Assembly (NCBI GenBank): GCA_013140755.1 | Contig: JABFSF010000065.1 | Span: forward strand, 1 to 39,565 | DNA length: 39,565 bases | Direction of reading: 5' to 3' | Source of the DNA: Methylotenera sp. | GTDB taxonomy: Bacteria > Pseudomonadota > Gammaproteobacteria > Burkholderiales > Methylophilaceae | Shown here: positions 10,201 to 18,437 of the stretch, in pieces | How positions within the stretch are numbered: the first letter of the stretch is position 1 | How the letters are laid out: the number at the start of each line of letters is the position of its first letter | Notes under the pieces: generated by a model | Told to the model about the DNA's origin: nothing | The model's database searches: none | Seen by the model: the letters and a program-made list of their open reading frames with translations, nothing else | Position numbers and translations under genes: made by a program

Positions 10201-13200
10201 CCGTTGTCGCTTGGTTAGTGTAGGTTTGACCCGCAATAGGCACAAAGCGATACACAATATCTAGCGTACACGTGCCGCCAATGGCGAGTTGCGTAATGCT
10301 AGCAACTTGCGTGTTACCACTGCCATCAAATGCTCCTGTAATGCTGCCCGTTGCACAAGCTCCCACAAATGTAGGTATAGATTGGATTGTATATTGCCCA
10401 GCAGAGAGTCCCGCCGCCGTGCCGCCACTCACAAAAGTACCAAAATGGGGACTGCCACCAGCCATGACGTCACTGACCGTCACACTATCCAGCTCTTCAT
10501 TGCCTAAATTTTCAACCACAAGGCGGAATGTGCCTGTGTAACTGCCATTACTATTGACAAGCAAACCTGATTGCAACGTTTTTGCAATCCCAATTGCTGG
10601 GGTAAATGTATAGGCAACTGGGGTTGGTATATTGTTATTGCTAGGGTCACCATCGCTATCACTATCTGGGTTTGCACCATTATTAGAGGTGTCATTTACA
10701 TTGTTACTTGAAAACTCACCTGTACCTGTGCCTGTGGCTACATTGCTATAACCACCTATAGGGGCAGGTGCACTGGGTTTAAAGCGCATGGTAACGTTAA
10801 ACTCACATGAAGCACCCACTTCTAACCTAGTAAGTGTAGCAATTTGGCTATTACCTGCCGCACCTGTATAACCACCAGTAAGGGTTGCTGTAGTACATGC
10901 GCCTTGAATGCTAGGGGCTGTTTGAATGGTGTATTCATCATTCGCCAAACTTGCCGCCGCACCGCCTGCTTTATAGGTACCAAAAGCTGGGGCAAACCCT
11001 GACATCAGGTCTGATACCGTAAGGTTAATCAAAGGCTCCGTGCCATAGTTTTGTACTTTAATACGGAATGCCGCAGTCACTGTGCCGTTGGCGTTAATGG
11101 TTTCTGCTACAGGTTTTGTTTTAGCCAAACCGATGCGTGGCGTAAAGCTGACATTCACGACTGTTGGGTCGTTTTCGCCTGTTTCGTTGCCAATCCCATT
11201 GTTATTAGTATCAGGGTTTACACCATCATCGGATAAGTCACTGGTTACAATGGTCGTTTGTGCTCCAGTACCCGTAGCATCTGCCTGATTGATATAGCCA
11301 CCCCCTGGCACTGGGTGTGCTGGACGGAAACGTAGGCTGAAATTGACCGTACAGCTGGCACCGATTGCCATACTAGTGATACTTGCTACCGTTGGACTAG
11401 CATCACCTGTGTAAGCCGCATTAACCGACCCATTGGTACATGCGCCAGAGAATGCTGGCGCAGATTGCACGGTGTATTGCCCTGCAGTAAGCGTGGCACC
11501 AGCACCACCTGCAATATAAGACCCAAATTGGGGCGATGCGCCTGAAACATCGTCTGTTACACTCACACTGTTGAGTGCTTCACCACCTGTGTTTTTCACT
11601 AAAAGCTGGAAAGGAACAGTCACCGTGCCATCCGCATTAGTAGTGGAGGCTGTGTTTACGCGCTTAGCTAAAGCCAAGCGTGGGTAAGGCACTGGGGTTG
11701 GATCATTCTCACCTACTTCATTAGCGTTACCATCGCCATCAGAATCAGGGTTGCCGCCATTATCAGAGGTATCGGTCACATTTGTCTCAGTGAAGTCACT
11801 AACACCACTGGTTGCCGCTTGGTTAGTATAAGTCGTCACCGTTGTTGGCATAAAGCGGTAGGCAAACTCAATGATACAGCTTGCACCTGTTGCCATATTA
11901 GCAATCGTCGCTAGTTGCGTATTGCCACCTGCACCTGTGTAACCAGCTGTAATCAGCCCTGAGCTACACCCTCCTGAGAAAGTCGGTGCTAAATGAATAA
12001 CATATTGTCCAGCAGTTAATACTGGCCCTGCAACATTTGTGCCAAATGCAGGGGATGCGCCAGCTAAAACATCGGTAACCACAACATCATGTAGCGGCTC
12101 ATTACCGACATTTTTAACTACTAATCGCACTGGCACTAAAATACTGTTATCAACATCTACAAGCAAGCTTGCAATCGCTAAACTCGTTAATTGTTTTGCA
12201 ATGCCCAAGCCTGATGCATAAGTTGGGCTTACTGGCGTTGGGTCATTTTCACCCACCTCATTGGCCTGATTATCATTATCTGGGTCTGGGTTAGATCCAT
12301 TATCTGAAGTATCTAGCAATTGTGGATTAGTCGCAGAGGTTTGCCCAGAAAGCGCACCTGTGCCACCATTCACCGCAGCTTGATTACAATAACGCCCACC
12401 ACATGAATCGACCACTGGCAATGGCGCAGTTGGGCGCATACGCACGGTAAAGTTAATATTACAAGTTGCCGCAGACGCTAAAGATGGAATGGTTGCAATG
12501 GTTGTGTCAGCACTACCCGTAAACCCTGCATTTAAACCACCACACGTACCGCTCGGTGCAGTTTGAATGGTGTAATCGCCATTAGTTAGCGTTGCCGCAG
12601 CACCACCTGATACAAAGGTACCAAATTTTGGTGCTCCGTCTTTTAAGACATCTGTCACCTCCACACTGTTTAAGGCTTCTAAACTAAAGTTTTCTACCAC
12701 TAACTGGAAGGTAGTGTTAAACGTACCATCCGCATTGGTGGTTGGCCCTGCGGTTACCCGTTTGGCAATACCAATTCGCGCAAGTGGCACTTCAGCAAAG
12801 TTGTAGCCAGTTGTGCTATGGTTGAAGGGCAATATAATCCCCGTTACTTGATCATTGGTTGTTGTGGCATCACCACCTAACAAGCCTGCAGTATCTTTAC
12901 CGTCGTTAAGATAAGCCTCTGTAATAGTACTCTCTGTAATGGTATAGCCTGAAGCATCACTTTCTGGCAAACCAGTAAAAACATAATTACCGCTTGCATC
13001 GGTAGAAACATAACGATCTATAGTTGCACCATCATGACTAATACCTTGGACTCTGATTAAATTGGCAATGTTCGCAATGCCTGTGTCGCCCGCAGTGAAC
13101 AAACCATCATTATTAAAATCACGGAACACGCGACCCGCAATAGAAGACGAACCGACCACTACATTACCTGAGTTTGTATTGTTCAATAAATCAACGTCTT

Positions 13201-16200
13201 TTGATGAGGTAGCAATAGATGCCGTATTAGTCAAAGTTTGCGGGTTACTAGTGACTGCCACCACCTGCACTGGCACCGTAATATCCACAAACGCATCTGC
13301 CGCCAAATTACCTGAGAATTGCCCTAAATTACAGGTAAATGAAGTGCTCCCTGCAGTGCCTGTACATGTGCTACTTGTAATCACGGCAGGTGACCCACCT
13401 GGAATAGTTATACTTGGTGTTCCCGTCAATTCCATCCCTGCGGGTAAAGTATCCGAAACCACAGTACTCGCCGCTTCAGCTAAGCCTAGACCAAACTTAT
13501 TGGTCACTCTAATGGTATAACTAAAGTTATCGCGCAAATTCACTGTGGCTGGTGTTGCCACTTTGCTGGTCACCTCTAAATCTACTTTAGTACGCACCGT
13601 GGTGCCTTCTGCTACGGCGTTATTTCCTGATGGCTCATAACCAAGAGGTGTTTCATCTGAAGACACACTGGCATTATTAGTATAAACGCCCTTAGTTACA
13701 CCGCGCATGGTCACGGTAATGCTACGCGCCGTATTATTTGGAATATATCCAAGATTACAAAGCAACGTACCACCCACCGCATTGACTGCTGGCGTTGTTG
13801 GGCAAGTCCCAAAGGTATTGGTTACTGACTGAAAGCTTAAACCAGCCCCTGGCAATGTATCGGTTATTTGCACATTTTCAGCAGCAGATGGCCCCACATT
13901 GGTTACTGTAATGGTATAAACCGTATCATCCCCCACAGCTACAGGGTCAACTGACTCTGTTTTATTGAGAGTCAAATCAAGGGATGGCACTAAAATACTG
14001 GTGGGCGCAGTAGCTGTATTATTGGCAGGGTGTGCTGTTCCCACCTCAGTAGTGCTAGTAGAGGCTGTTGCACTATTGGTAATGCTCGTACCCCGTGTGG
14101 CGTTATTGGGGCGCACAACTACAATGACCGTTTGTTGCCCCGTATTGTCTATGCTTCCTAAGCTACAAACAATGCTTCTATTACCTGCCGTTGTGGTGAC
14201 ATTTACCCCAGGTGTAGTTGCACAAGCACCTGTAGAAGGTGTAGCCGATACAAAGGTAACATCTAAAGGCAAAGTATCCGTAACTGACACCGCATCCGCG
14301 CCACTTGGGCCATGGTTACCCACGGTAACCACATAAGTTAGATTTTGCCCTGCCGCTACGCTAACGGGAGAGGCTACTTTGGTGGTAAAAATATCCGCAC
14401 GTGGATCAACGGTATTATTCACGGTGGCCGTTTCATTGCTGTGGTCAGGGTCAGGCGTACCCAATGAAATCACATTAGCTGTATTGGTACGTGGTCCACC
14501 ATCGCCACCTGGACGCACTTGTATGGTCACTTTTGGGCAATTCACACCCTGTGTACACACTGGCACTGTAGGGAAATTACAAGTGAGCTGACGACCACGA
14601 CCACTGGGAGAAGTATTACAAGCGGAGCCAACTACTCCATTGCTAATTACTTGCTCAATATAGCCTTCACCTGTTGGTCCAACGTTAGTAGTAATTAAAG
14701 TGTCTAGCACATCGGTCAACAGCACATTGCTAGAAGTATTAAGATACGACGGATTATCATTCACCACTTCTAAGGTGTAAGTCAGCACCTCACCTGCTAC
14801 CACGGTAGCAGGGCTCACGGTTTTAAGCACCCGAATATCAGCTGAATCTACTGTCGTGCCTGATGTCACCGTATAAGTGGTGCTATCACCCGCGTTACAA
14901 GTGGCTAAATTACAGCTTAAAGCATTCACGGTTGCGCCATTTGCAAAAGTCCCACTACCTGCGGCTACTGTAGTCATGACCACAGATGGGCTAGTTGCGC
15001 CAGCTGCAAGCGGTGAACCAGCAGTAAAAGTACGCGTACAGCTAATACTGGCAGGACCAACCACTGGCAAAGGATTGGCACATGCCCAGCCATTTAACGC
15101 ATAAGCCGTGACCGTTAATCCCGCTGGCAGGTTATCAACCACCTCTATATCGCCAAAATAACCTGTAGTACCTGTATTATTCACATTCACATTAAATGTA
15201 AATGGCACACCAGCCACTACCAATGGTGGCGTAGGGCCATTTTTGCCTACCCCTAAATCAACTGTAGGGTCTATCAAGCTTACCCCGCCATCGGTTGCCG
15301 TATTATTCGCACTATTGGGGTCAGGTGTAATTGAGCTAATCGTAGCCGTGTTGGTCACCGCACCAGCCGTTGCTACCGTCACAGGGATGACAATATTACC
15401 TAATGGCTGATTTAACCCAGCAACCCCGCCTGAAGGCTTAGTACAGTTAATAGTTTGTAGTGTACGTGTACATGTCCAGCCATTTTGTGAGGTTAAAAAT
15501 CCTGGATCGATTGTATAGTTGTTGGGGATAATGTCATTGACTACCAAGCTAGATGGCGAGCCGCCCGTGTAACTTGGGTTTAGAATAAAATTAAAACTTG
15601 AACCTACCAATAAATTACCACCCACACTACGTGTTTTAGAAATTGCAACATCAGAACCCGCTGTCGTATTAGTGTTAACAGTGGCAGTATTATCTGCGGT
15701 GTCTGGATCTTGCGGTGTACCAAAAGGAGCACTAGGCTGCAAAGTAACACTCGCCACGTTGGCAATGTTTGAGCCGCCCGCCGCAACAATCACCCCTGTG
15801 ATAGGACCGATATTCACGCTACCGCCACTCGCAATAGAGCCTGCAACATCACAAATAATGGTGCCTACGTTATTGCTACACTCAGAAGGCAAGCTCGTCA
15901 GACTAAATCCAGTTGGAATTGGATCACTTACCCGCAAATAAGTGGCCGTATCTGGACCTGCGTTATTTAATGTAAGGGTGTAACTTAAGGTAGAACCTGA
16001 AGGCTGAGCACCTGCTGGAGAGGCCGCCTTTGTAAGTGCGATATTCGCACCTTTATTGACCGTAGTTGACTCATTATCAACGTTATTTAGTACATCAAAC
16101 TCAGTTTGCCCTGAAGTCGCACTGGCACCCAAGGTAATACCGCCTTGTGTCTCCGACTTTAACTGAATCGTATAGCTTGTAAGCCCATCATTTTGCGCCA

Positions 16201-16564
16201 AATTAGGTAGCGTACACGTTACCGTGCCAGGCCCAGAAGTGCCAATCGCCATACCAATACAACTCACACCTGCGCCCGTAACCCCTTGATAAGTCGCCCC
16301 TCCGCTTACGCTATGTGTTACCGTCACCCCTGTTGCTGTTTCAGTTGCTTCAACCGAGTTATTTTGTACGGTTAGACTGTAAGTGATCACACCACCCGCC
16401 ACAGCAGGGTCTGGCGAGTCCACACTATTCACGATTAAATCAACCACGGCATATGCACTAAGTGGCGTCAATATCATCGCTAACCCCACCCACTTAATTA
16501 AACGCTTAAGTATCTGCGTTTTAATCATCGCGCATGAATCAATTAAATTATAAGGAGTAATCAT
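7214..16564 (-). CDS. Giant DUF11/SdrD_B-repeat surface protein (3116 residues)
   Basis: A long n-region and hydrophobic core end at SAYA39, a plausible signal-peptidase site. About eight DUF11 (CARDB-like Ig) repeats follow, each opening like VDLxVxKxxxPxxVxxG and carrying VTDTLPxG. An SdrD_B/Cna-B domain comes next (GRVFRDFNNDGLFTAGDTGI). Then come seven tandem units of about 180 residues (see 9020-12790), a second Cna-B domain (GKVYLDVNHDRID), a carboxypeptidase-regulatory-like unit, another DUF11 repeat and a third Cna-B domain (GKVFDDKNANGYQDEGEAGI). The last 110 residues are non-repetitive and alpha/beta, with a CysCys pair. Start 16564 is supported by AAGG 6 nt upstream; an in-frame ATG at 16528 would give a shorter signal peptide. 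There is no PEP-CTERM, LPXTG or type I secretion tail. A role in adhesion, biofilm or surface layer is inferred from architecture. Confidence 0.9.
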   Translation of the reverse strand: MITPYNLIDSCAMIKTQILKRLIKWVGLAMILTPLSAYAVVDLIVNSVDSPDPAVAGGVITYSLTVQNNSVEATETATGVTVTHSVSGGATYQGVTGAGVSCIGMAIGTSGPGTVTCTLPNLAQNDGLTSYTIQLKSETQGGITLGASATSGQTEFDVLNNVDNESTTVNKGANIALTKAASPAGAQPSGSTLSYTLTLNNAGPDTATYLRVSDPIPTGFSLTSLPSECSNNVGTIICDVAGSIASGGSVNIGPITGVIVAAGGSNIANVASVTLQPSAPFGTPQDPDTADNTATVNTNTTAGSDVAISKTRSVGGNLLVGSSFNFILNPSYTGGSPSSLVVNDIIPNNYTIDPGFLTSQNGWTCTRTLQTINCTKPSGGVAGLNQPLGNIVIPVTVATAGAVTNTATISSITPDPNSANNTATDGGVSLIDPTVDLGVGKNGPTPPLVVAGVPFTFNVNVNNTGTTGYFGDIEVVDNLPAGLTVTAYALNGWACANPLPVVGPASISCTRTFTAGSPLAAGATSPSVVMTTVAAGSGTFANGATVNALSCNLATCNAGDSTTYTVTSGTTVDSADIRVLKTVSPATVVAGEVLTYTLEVVNDNPSYLNTSSNVLLTDVLDTLITTNVGPTGEGYIEQVISNGVVGSACNTSPSGRGRQLTCNFPTVPVCTQGVNCPKVTIQVRPGGDGGPRTNTANVISLGTPDPDHSNETATVNNTVDPRADIFTTKVASPVSVAAGQNLTYVVTVGNHGPSGADAVSVTDTLPLDVTFVSATPSTGACATTPGVNVTTTAGNRSIVCSLGSIDNTGQQTVIVVVRPNNATRGTSITNSATASTSTTEVGTAHPANNTATAPTSILVPSLDLTLNKTESVDPVAVGDDTVYTITVTNVGPSAAENVQITDTLPGAGLSFQSVTNTFGTCPTTPAVNAVGGTLLCNLGYIPNNTARSITVTMRGVTKGVYTNNASVSSDETPLGYEPSGNNAVAEGTTVRTKVDLEVTSKVATPATVNLRDNFSYTIRVTNKFGLGLAEAASTVVSDTLPAGMELTGTPSITIPGGSPAVITSSTCTGTAGSTSFTCNLGQFSGNLAADAFVDITVPVQVVAVTSNPQTLTNTASIATSSKDVDLLNNTNSGNVVVGSSSIAGRVFRDFNNDGLFTAGDTGIANIANLIRVQGISHDGATIDRYVSTDASGNYVFTGLPESDASGYTITESTITEAYLNDGKDTAGLLGGDATTTNDQVTGIILPFNHSTTGYNFAEVPLARIGIAKRVTAGPTTNADGTFNTTFQLVVENFSLEALNSVEVTDVLKDGAPKFGTFVSGGAAATLTNGDYTIQTAPSGTCGGLNAGFTGSADTTIATIPSLASAATCNINFTVRMRPTAPLPVVDSCGGRYCNQAAVNGGTGALSGQTSATNPQLLDTSDNGSNPDPDNDNQANEVGENDPTPVSPTYASGLGIAKQLTSLAIASLLVDVDNSILVPVRLVVKNVGNEPLHDVVVTDVLAGASPAFGTNVAGPVLTAGQYVIHLAPTFSGGCSSGLITAGYTGAGGNTQLATIANMATGASCIIEFAYRFMPTTVTTYTNQAATSGVSDFTETNVTDTSDNGGNPDSDGDGNANEVGENDPTPVPYPRLALAKRVNTASTTNADGTVTVPFQLLVKNTGGEALNSVSVTDDVSGASPQFGSYIAGGAGATLTAGQYTVQSAPAFSGACTNGSVNAAYTGDASPTVASITSMAIGASCTVNFSLRFRPAHPVPGGGYINQADATGTGAQTTIVTSDLSDDGVNPDTNNNGIGNETGENDPTVVNVSFTPRIGLAKTKPVAETINANGTVTAAFRIKVQNYGTEPLINLTVSDLMSGFAPAFGTYKAGGAAASLANDEYTIQTAPSIQGACTTATLTGGYTGAAGNSQIATLTRLEVGASCEFNVTMRFKPSAPAPIGGYSNVATGTGTGEFSSNNVNDTSNNGANPDSDSDGDPSNNNIPTPVAYTFTPAIGIAKTLQSGLLVNSNGSYTGTFRLVVENLGNEELDSVTVSDVMAGGSPHFGTFVSGGTAAGLSAGQYTIQSIPTFVGACATGSITGAFDGSGNTQVASITQLAIGGTCTLDIVYRFVPIAGQTYTNQATTAGTGALSSTSVNDSSDNGTDPDPDGDGNANEGGENDPTPVPIPRIGVAKQAAPVVNNGDGTYNVPFTIIVRNAGETALSNVQVADDLTGTNVSGKFGTYTASAVPTAGQYTIAVAPAITGALNGAVLTSSGAFTGSGAGLGLLVPAASSLPNIGAGTASSAQITFTVRFFPVTQGPFNNSAVATGTSPVGGNVTDNSVDDANPDANGNGDPSDDTSPTSVSLSAQAIGVAKSVSGIVQIGVKKYRIPYTLIVANPAPFVTATNVQVTDNLNVTFPTAKSITISTPVAVSACTGTVLNISAVPFTGIGQNNLLVGNQNLLAGERCTITFTTEVDFGTHALPTVVQNNQATATTAQTSGGTVIATDLSDNGNAPDADADGNANEAGENDPTPVSFDSVNLASVTGKVYLDVNHDRIDNDGSPATAQVKGFIVEVLNGLGQMVGKSTTDANGNYTVAGLFPSTTGDPNTYYTVRFRDPINHAIYGAAQSVDDNAARNGQVVDGVITQLQLVAGVTTIKQNLPLDPSGVVYDAVTRLPVAGATVTLLNAGVAVPATCLIGGINTQLTGPTGMYQFLLRNPVPLGCPGDGVYTIKVVQPGGYLPPASTIIPPQAGAFTPSPAPGVDAIQAQAGPPTGVQPTTYFFSFNLDIAGGRGVVNNHIPLDPILGGAILMTKTSPLVNVSRGDLVPYTVTATNTLTANLTNIDIHDQVPPGFKYKVGTATIDGVAKEPKVNGRDLTWVNQTFAGQQKRVIRLMLVVGSGVAEGEYVNIAFATNNLANARVSNTATATVRVIPDPTFDCSDLIGKVFDDKNANGYQDEGEAGIANVRLATVNGLLVTTDDQGRFHITCAEVPNEFRGSNFVMKLDERTLPSGYRVTTENPRDVRMTRGKLNKLNFGAAIHRVFRVELSNEAFKANESMMTDSLAAAVAALPEKLRGQVSVVRLAYDASGEDEKLVRNRLKQVRTTLEKLWKKSGCCYALSFEEEIFERKANEKGGVK
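9020..12790 (-). repeat. Seven tandem ~540-bp coding repeats with Asp-rich linkers
   Basis: Seven units open with IGIAK-like motifs, on the plus strand near 12770, 12200, 11670, 11125, 10590, 10050 and 9515, about 530-570 bp apart. Each contains a DUF11-like fold (VxNxGxExLxxVxVxD) and a central FGxxxxG. Most end in an acidic linker such as DPDGDGNANEGGENDPTPV; the sixth and seventh linkers are more diverged. The linkers resemble calcium-binding DxDxDG loops. Units have diverged at the DNA level, so this is an old amplification and not a recent duplication or assembly artefact. Confidence 0.82.
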
Positions 16565-16644
16565 CTTGAACCTTAAATATTATTTTTTTAAATCCAACAA
16601 CATCAACTAGTGAAAAACATAATTCTGCTACAACAATCGCCACC

Positions 16645-16675
16645 CATGCTAATGCATGAATAGCCAAACAGGCTA
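16645..16675 (-). promoter_or_regulatory. Two consecutive stem-loops at the predicted 5' end of the surface-operon mRNA
   Basis: TAGCC-AAACA-GGCTA (16661-16675) and CATGC-TAAT-GCATG (16645-16658) are perfect 5-bp inverted repeats. The first begins at the start site predicted from the sigma54 promoter, so the mRNA would begin with a hairpin, followed directly by the second. They are short and could be chance. Confidence 0.4.
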
Positions 16676-16684
16676 GCGAGACAT

Positions 16685-16702
16685 AAGCAAAAGATAAGCC
16701 AA
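16685..16702 (-). promoter_or_regulatory. sigma54 (-24/-12) promoter of the giant surface-protein operon
   Basis: The minus strand reads TTGGCTTATCTTTTGCTT. The invariant GG (16699-16700) and GC (16687-16688) are separated by 10 bp, the exact sigma54 spacing, and the flanks match TTGGC and TTGCT of the consensus. The predicted start is about 16675, giving a leader of about 110 nt to the ATG at 16564. A sigma54 activator gene lies downstream on the same strand (1337-2761). Confidence 0.72.
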
Positions 16703-16833
16703 CTTTTTATTTTTATCACAAAAATGGTCTTTGTATTTTATCAGCAACGCCCACAAACACACGAGGGATGAAGCATATTAGCCACACGATAATAACAAAT
16801 TCACATAAGAAAAGAGATTATCACTTATCAAGT

Positions 16834-16860
16834 CTTAACAAACTTAACAAGAATTAACGC
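16834..16860. repeat. Triple 9-bp direct repeat, candidate upstream activator site
   Basis: CTTAACAAA, CTTAACAAG and AATTAACGC lie end to end; the first two differ by one base and the third is degenerate. The cluster is about 160-185 bp upstream of the predicted sigma54 start site, a distance at which enhancer-binding proteins commonly sit. Function is inferred only from position. Confidence 0.35.
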
Positions 16861-17066
16861 GAAACTTTGATTTCACGCAACCAGAAATCCAATAAACATT
16901 AAAGACAAATTGGTGACCATTAAATAAATGTGTATCAATTTTCAACACTTATTCAGATTTCCGTCAATTTAACCAAATGCAATTAAACGTCAGAAGCTGA
17001 GCATAAAGTTAAAGCTACTGATGCCAAGCAAGAGTTAAGAGATATTTAAGATATGGAGAGAGATGA

Positions 17067-17143
17067 TGGGGTGGCTGATGGGGCTCGAACCCACGACAAC
17101 AGGAATCACAATCCTGGACTCTACCAACTGAGCTACAGCCACC
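17067..17143 (-). tRNA. tRNA-His (anticodon GUG)
   Basis: The minus strand gives a 77-nt cloverleaf: extra 5' G (the G-1 typical of tRNA-His), acceptor GTGGCTG/CAGCCAC, anticodon stem CAGGA/TCCTG around TTGTGAT, T-loop TTCGAGC, discriminator C and an encoded CCA. It is the last gene of a three-tRNA operon. Confidence 0.96.
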
Positions 17144-17159
17144 ATAGAGACTTAAATTT

Positions 17160-17236
17160 TGGCCTGCCCGACAGGAATCGAACCTGTAACCCCCAGCTTA
17201 GAAGGCTGGTGCTCTATCCGGTTGAGCTACGGGCAG
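17160..17236 (-). tRNA. tRNA-Arg (anticodon UCU)
   Basis: A 77-nt cloverleaf with acceptor CTGCCCG/CGGGCAG, anticodon loop CTTCTAA, TTCGATT T-loop, discriminator G and an encoded CCA. The gene begins with C1. It lies 16 nt before tRNA-His and decodes AGA. Confidence 0.96.
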
Positions 17237-17292
17237 ATGTTTGGTTACAAGGCTTTACATAAAAAATAAAGCTTTTTCGGGCTGACTTTTAC

Positions 17293-17332
17293 TTTTAGCC
17301 GTTGATATAAAAGCTTATATCAACGGCTAAAA
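17293..17332. repeat. 18-bp perfect inverted repeat between tRNA-Pro and tRNA-Arg
   Basis: Arms TTTTAGCCGTTGATATAA (17293-17310) and its complement (17315-17332) flank a 4-nt loop, AAGC. Neither strand has a T-run after the stem, so it is not a standard intrinsic terminator. In the tRNA precursor it would form a long hairpin starting 5 nt past tRNA-Pro. Confidence 0.85.
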
Positions 17333-17337
17333 AGATT

Positions 17338-17414
17338 TGGTCGGCGTGGAGAGATTCGAACTCCCGACATCCTGCTCCCAAAGCAGGCGCGCTACCAGGC
17401 TACGCTACACGCCG
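17338..17414 (-). tRNA. tRNA-Pro (anticodon UGG)
   Basis: A 77-nt cloverleaf with acceptor CGGCGTG/CACGCCG (C1-G72, normal for proline tRNA), anticodon loop TTTGGGA, TTCGAAT T-loop, discriminator A and an encoded CCA. It is the first gene of the operon. Confidence 0.97.
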
Positions 17415-17424
17415 AAGAGGCAGT

Positions 17425-17453
17425 AATATAACTAAAACTCGCCGCGAGGTCAA
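17425..17453 (-). promoter_or_regulatory. Promoter of the Pro-Arg-His tRNA operon
   Basis: On the minus strand, TTGACC (17448-17453) and TATATT (17425-17430) are 17 bp apart, upstream of tRNA-Pro. This is a near-consensus sigma70 promoter, divergent from folD; the predicted start is about 17418. Confidence 0.82.
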
Positions 17454-17518
17454 ATGCTATATGTTAAAATCATGCTTTATTTTGCAAATTGCATCACTTT
17501 AAAGACTCTCAAGACAAA

Positions 17519-18379
17519 ATGACGGCACAAATTATCAATGGCAAAGCAATTGCCGAAAACTTACTTAATACGATTAAAGCGCAAGTATCACAAAGATTAG
17601 CTCACCATAAACGCGCACCTGCATTAGCGGTAATTTTAATTGGAGCTGACCCTGCATCTGCCATTTATGTGCGCAATAAGCGTTTGGCATGTGAGAAAGT
17701 GGGTATCCGCTCTATTGCTTATGATTTACCCACTTCCACAACAGAAGCGGAACTGCACACATTGATAGAACAACTCAATCATGATGACACAATAGATGGT
17801 ATCTTGGTGCAATCGCCACTACCTGCACATATTCAAGATGAGCATATTATAGAGTTGATTAGCCCGAATAAAGATGTGGATGGTTTCCATCCCTACAACA
17901 TTGGCAGACTCGCCGTGCGCCAACCCACCTTACGTTCTTGCACACCGTTTGGCGTAATTAAAATGCTTGAAGCAAGCAATATCAACTTAATGGGCTTAGA
18001 TGCGGTGGTGATTGGCGTTTCTAACCATGTAGGTCGCCCGATGGCTTTGGAGCTTTTACTTGCGGGTTGCACAGTAACGAGTTGCCATCGCCATACCAAG
18101 GATTTAGCTCAAATGGTTGCCAATGCCGATTTAGTGGTTGCGGCGGCAGGCAAAGCTGGATTGATTAAAGGCGAGTGGATTAAACCTGGTGCAATTGTGG
18201 TTGATATTGGTATCAATCGTTTACCTGACGGTAAAATTTGTGGAGATGTAGATTTTGATGCCGCAAAAGAACGTGCCGCTTGGATTACGCCTGTGCCTGG
18301 TGGCGTGGGACCAATGACAGTTGCGACTTTAATGCAAAATACTTTGCTTTCTCTAGAAATGCGAGAAAGTGCTCTTTGA
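17519..18379 (+). CDS. folD: FolD, methylene-THF dehydrogenase/cyclohydrolase
   Basis: This bifunctional enzyme interconverts 5,10-methylene-, methenyl- and 10-formyl-tetrahydrofolate, linking C1 units to purine and formate metabolism; in a methylotroph it also serves formaldehyde/formate exchange. The 286 residues match the family length. Visible motifs are the active-site YVRNK (Tyr50, Lys54), [10 protein letters not shown], the DVDGFHPYN segment, the nucleotide-binding [14 protein letters not shown] and [11 protein letters not shown] near the C-terminus. The start is ATG 17519 ([11 protein letters not shown]), matching family N-termini; an in-frame TTG 30 nt upstream would add residues unlike the family. 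The Shine-Dalgarno is weak. Confidence 0.96.
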   Translation: MTAQIINGKAIAENLLNTIKAQVSQRLAHHKRAPALAVILIGADPASAIYVRNKRLACEKVGIRSIAYDLPTSTTEAELHTLIEQLNHDDTIDGILVQSPLPAHIQDEHIIELISPNKDVDGFHPYNIGRLAVRQPTLRSCTPFGVIKMLEASNINLMGLDAVVIGVSNHVGRPMALELLLAGCTVTSCHRHTKDLAQMVANADLVVAAAGKAGLIKGEWIKPGAIVVDIGINRLPDGKICGDVDFDAAKERAAWITPVPGGVGPMTVATLMQNTLLSLEMRESAL

Positions 18380-18437
18380 TAATGCACCATTAACCCAGAG
18401 TGCGAGCATCTCAGTGTGCGTTCTTAATTTGCTTGTT

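Larger units (their letters stand above)
16565..17066. other. 502-bp gene-free leader/regulatory region
   Basis: This is the only gene-free stretch over 300 bp. It is strongly AT-rich and stop-rich in all frames, with no credible small ORF. It holds the sigma54-type promoter, two small hairpins and a 9-bp repeat cluster (listed separately). I see no clear terminator behind the tRNA operon, whose transcript runs toward the surface-protein gene. Nothing else was recognised in it. Confidence 0.6.

Noticed and set aside
9020-12790. Tandem repeats as a possible assembly artefact or recent amplification
   Set aside because: The seven units differ clearly in both DNA and protein sequence and keep an open frame, so they are old, individually diverged repeats.
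13062-13520. Plus-strand open frame of 152 codons inside the giant surface gene, with similar ones at 13965-14336 and 9579-9878
   Set aside because: All are opposite-strand shadows of the Thr/Ala/Val-rich DUF11 repeats, which suppress stops on the other strand.
1-17066. A PEP-CTERM/exosortase system within the window
   Set aside because: Only a PrsR-like regulator is visible; no exosortase, no kinase PrsK and no PEP-CTERM tail on either surface protein.
17053-17262. Plus-strand open frame of 69 codons across the tRNA genes
   Set aside because: It lies on top of tRNA-His and tRNA-Arg and reads through their complements; no Shine-Dalgarno and no protein-like composition.
17067-17453. tRNA cluster as an integration (att) site
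   Set aside because: No integrase, no duplicated tRNA 3' end and no foreign-looking block next to it; XerC at 37706 has the conserved dapF context.
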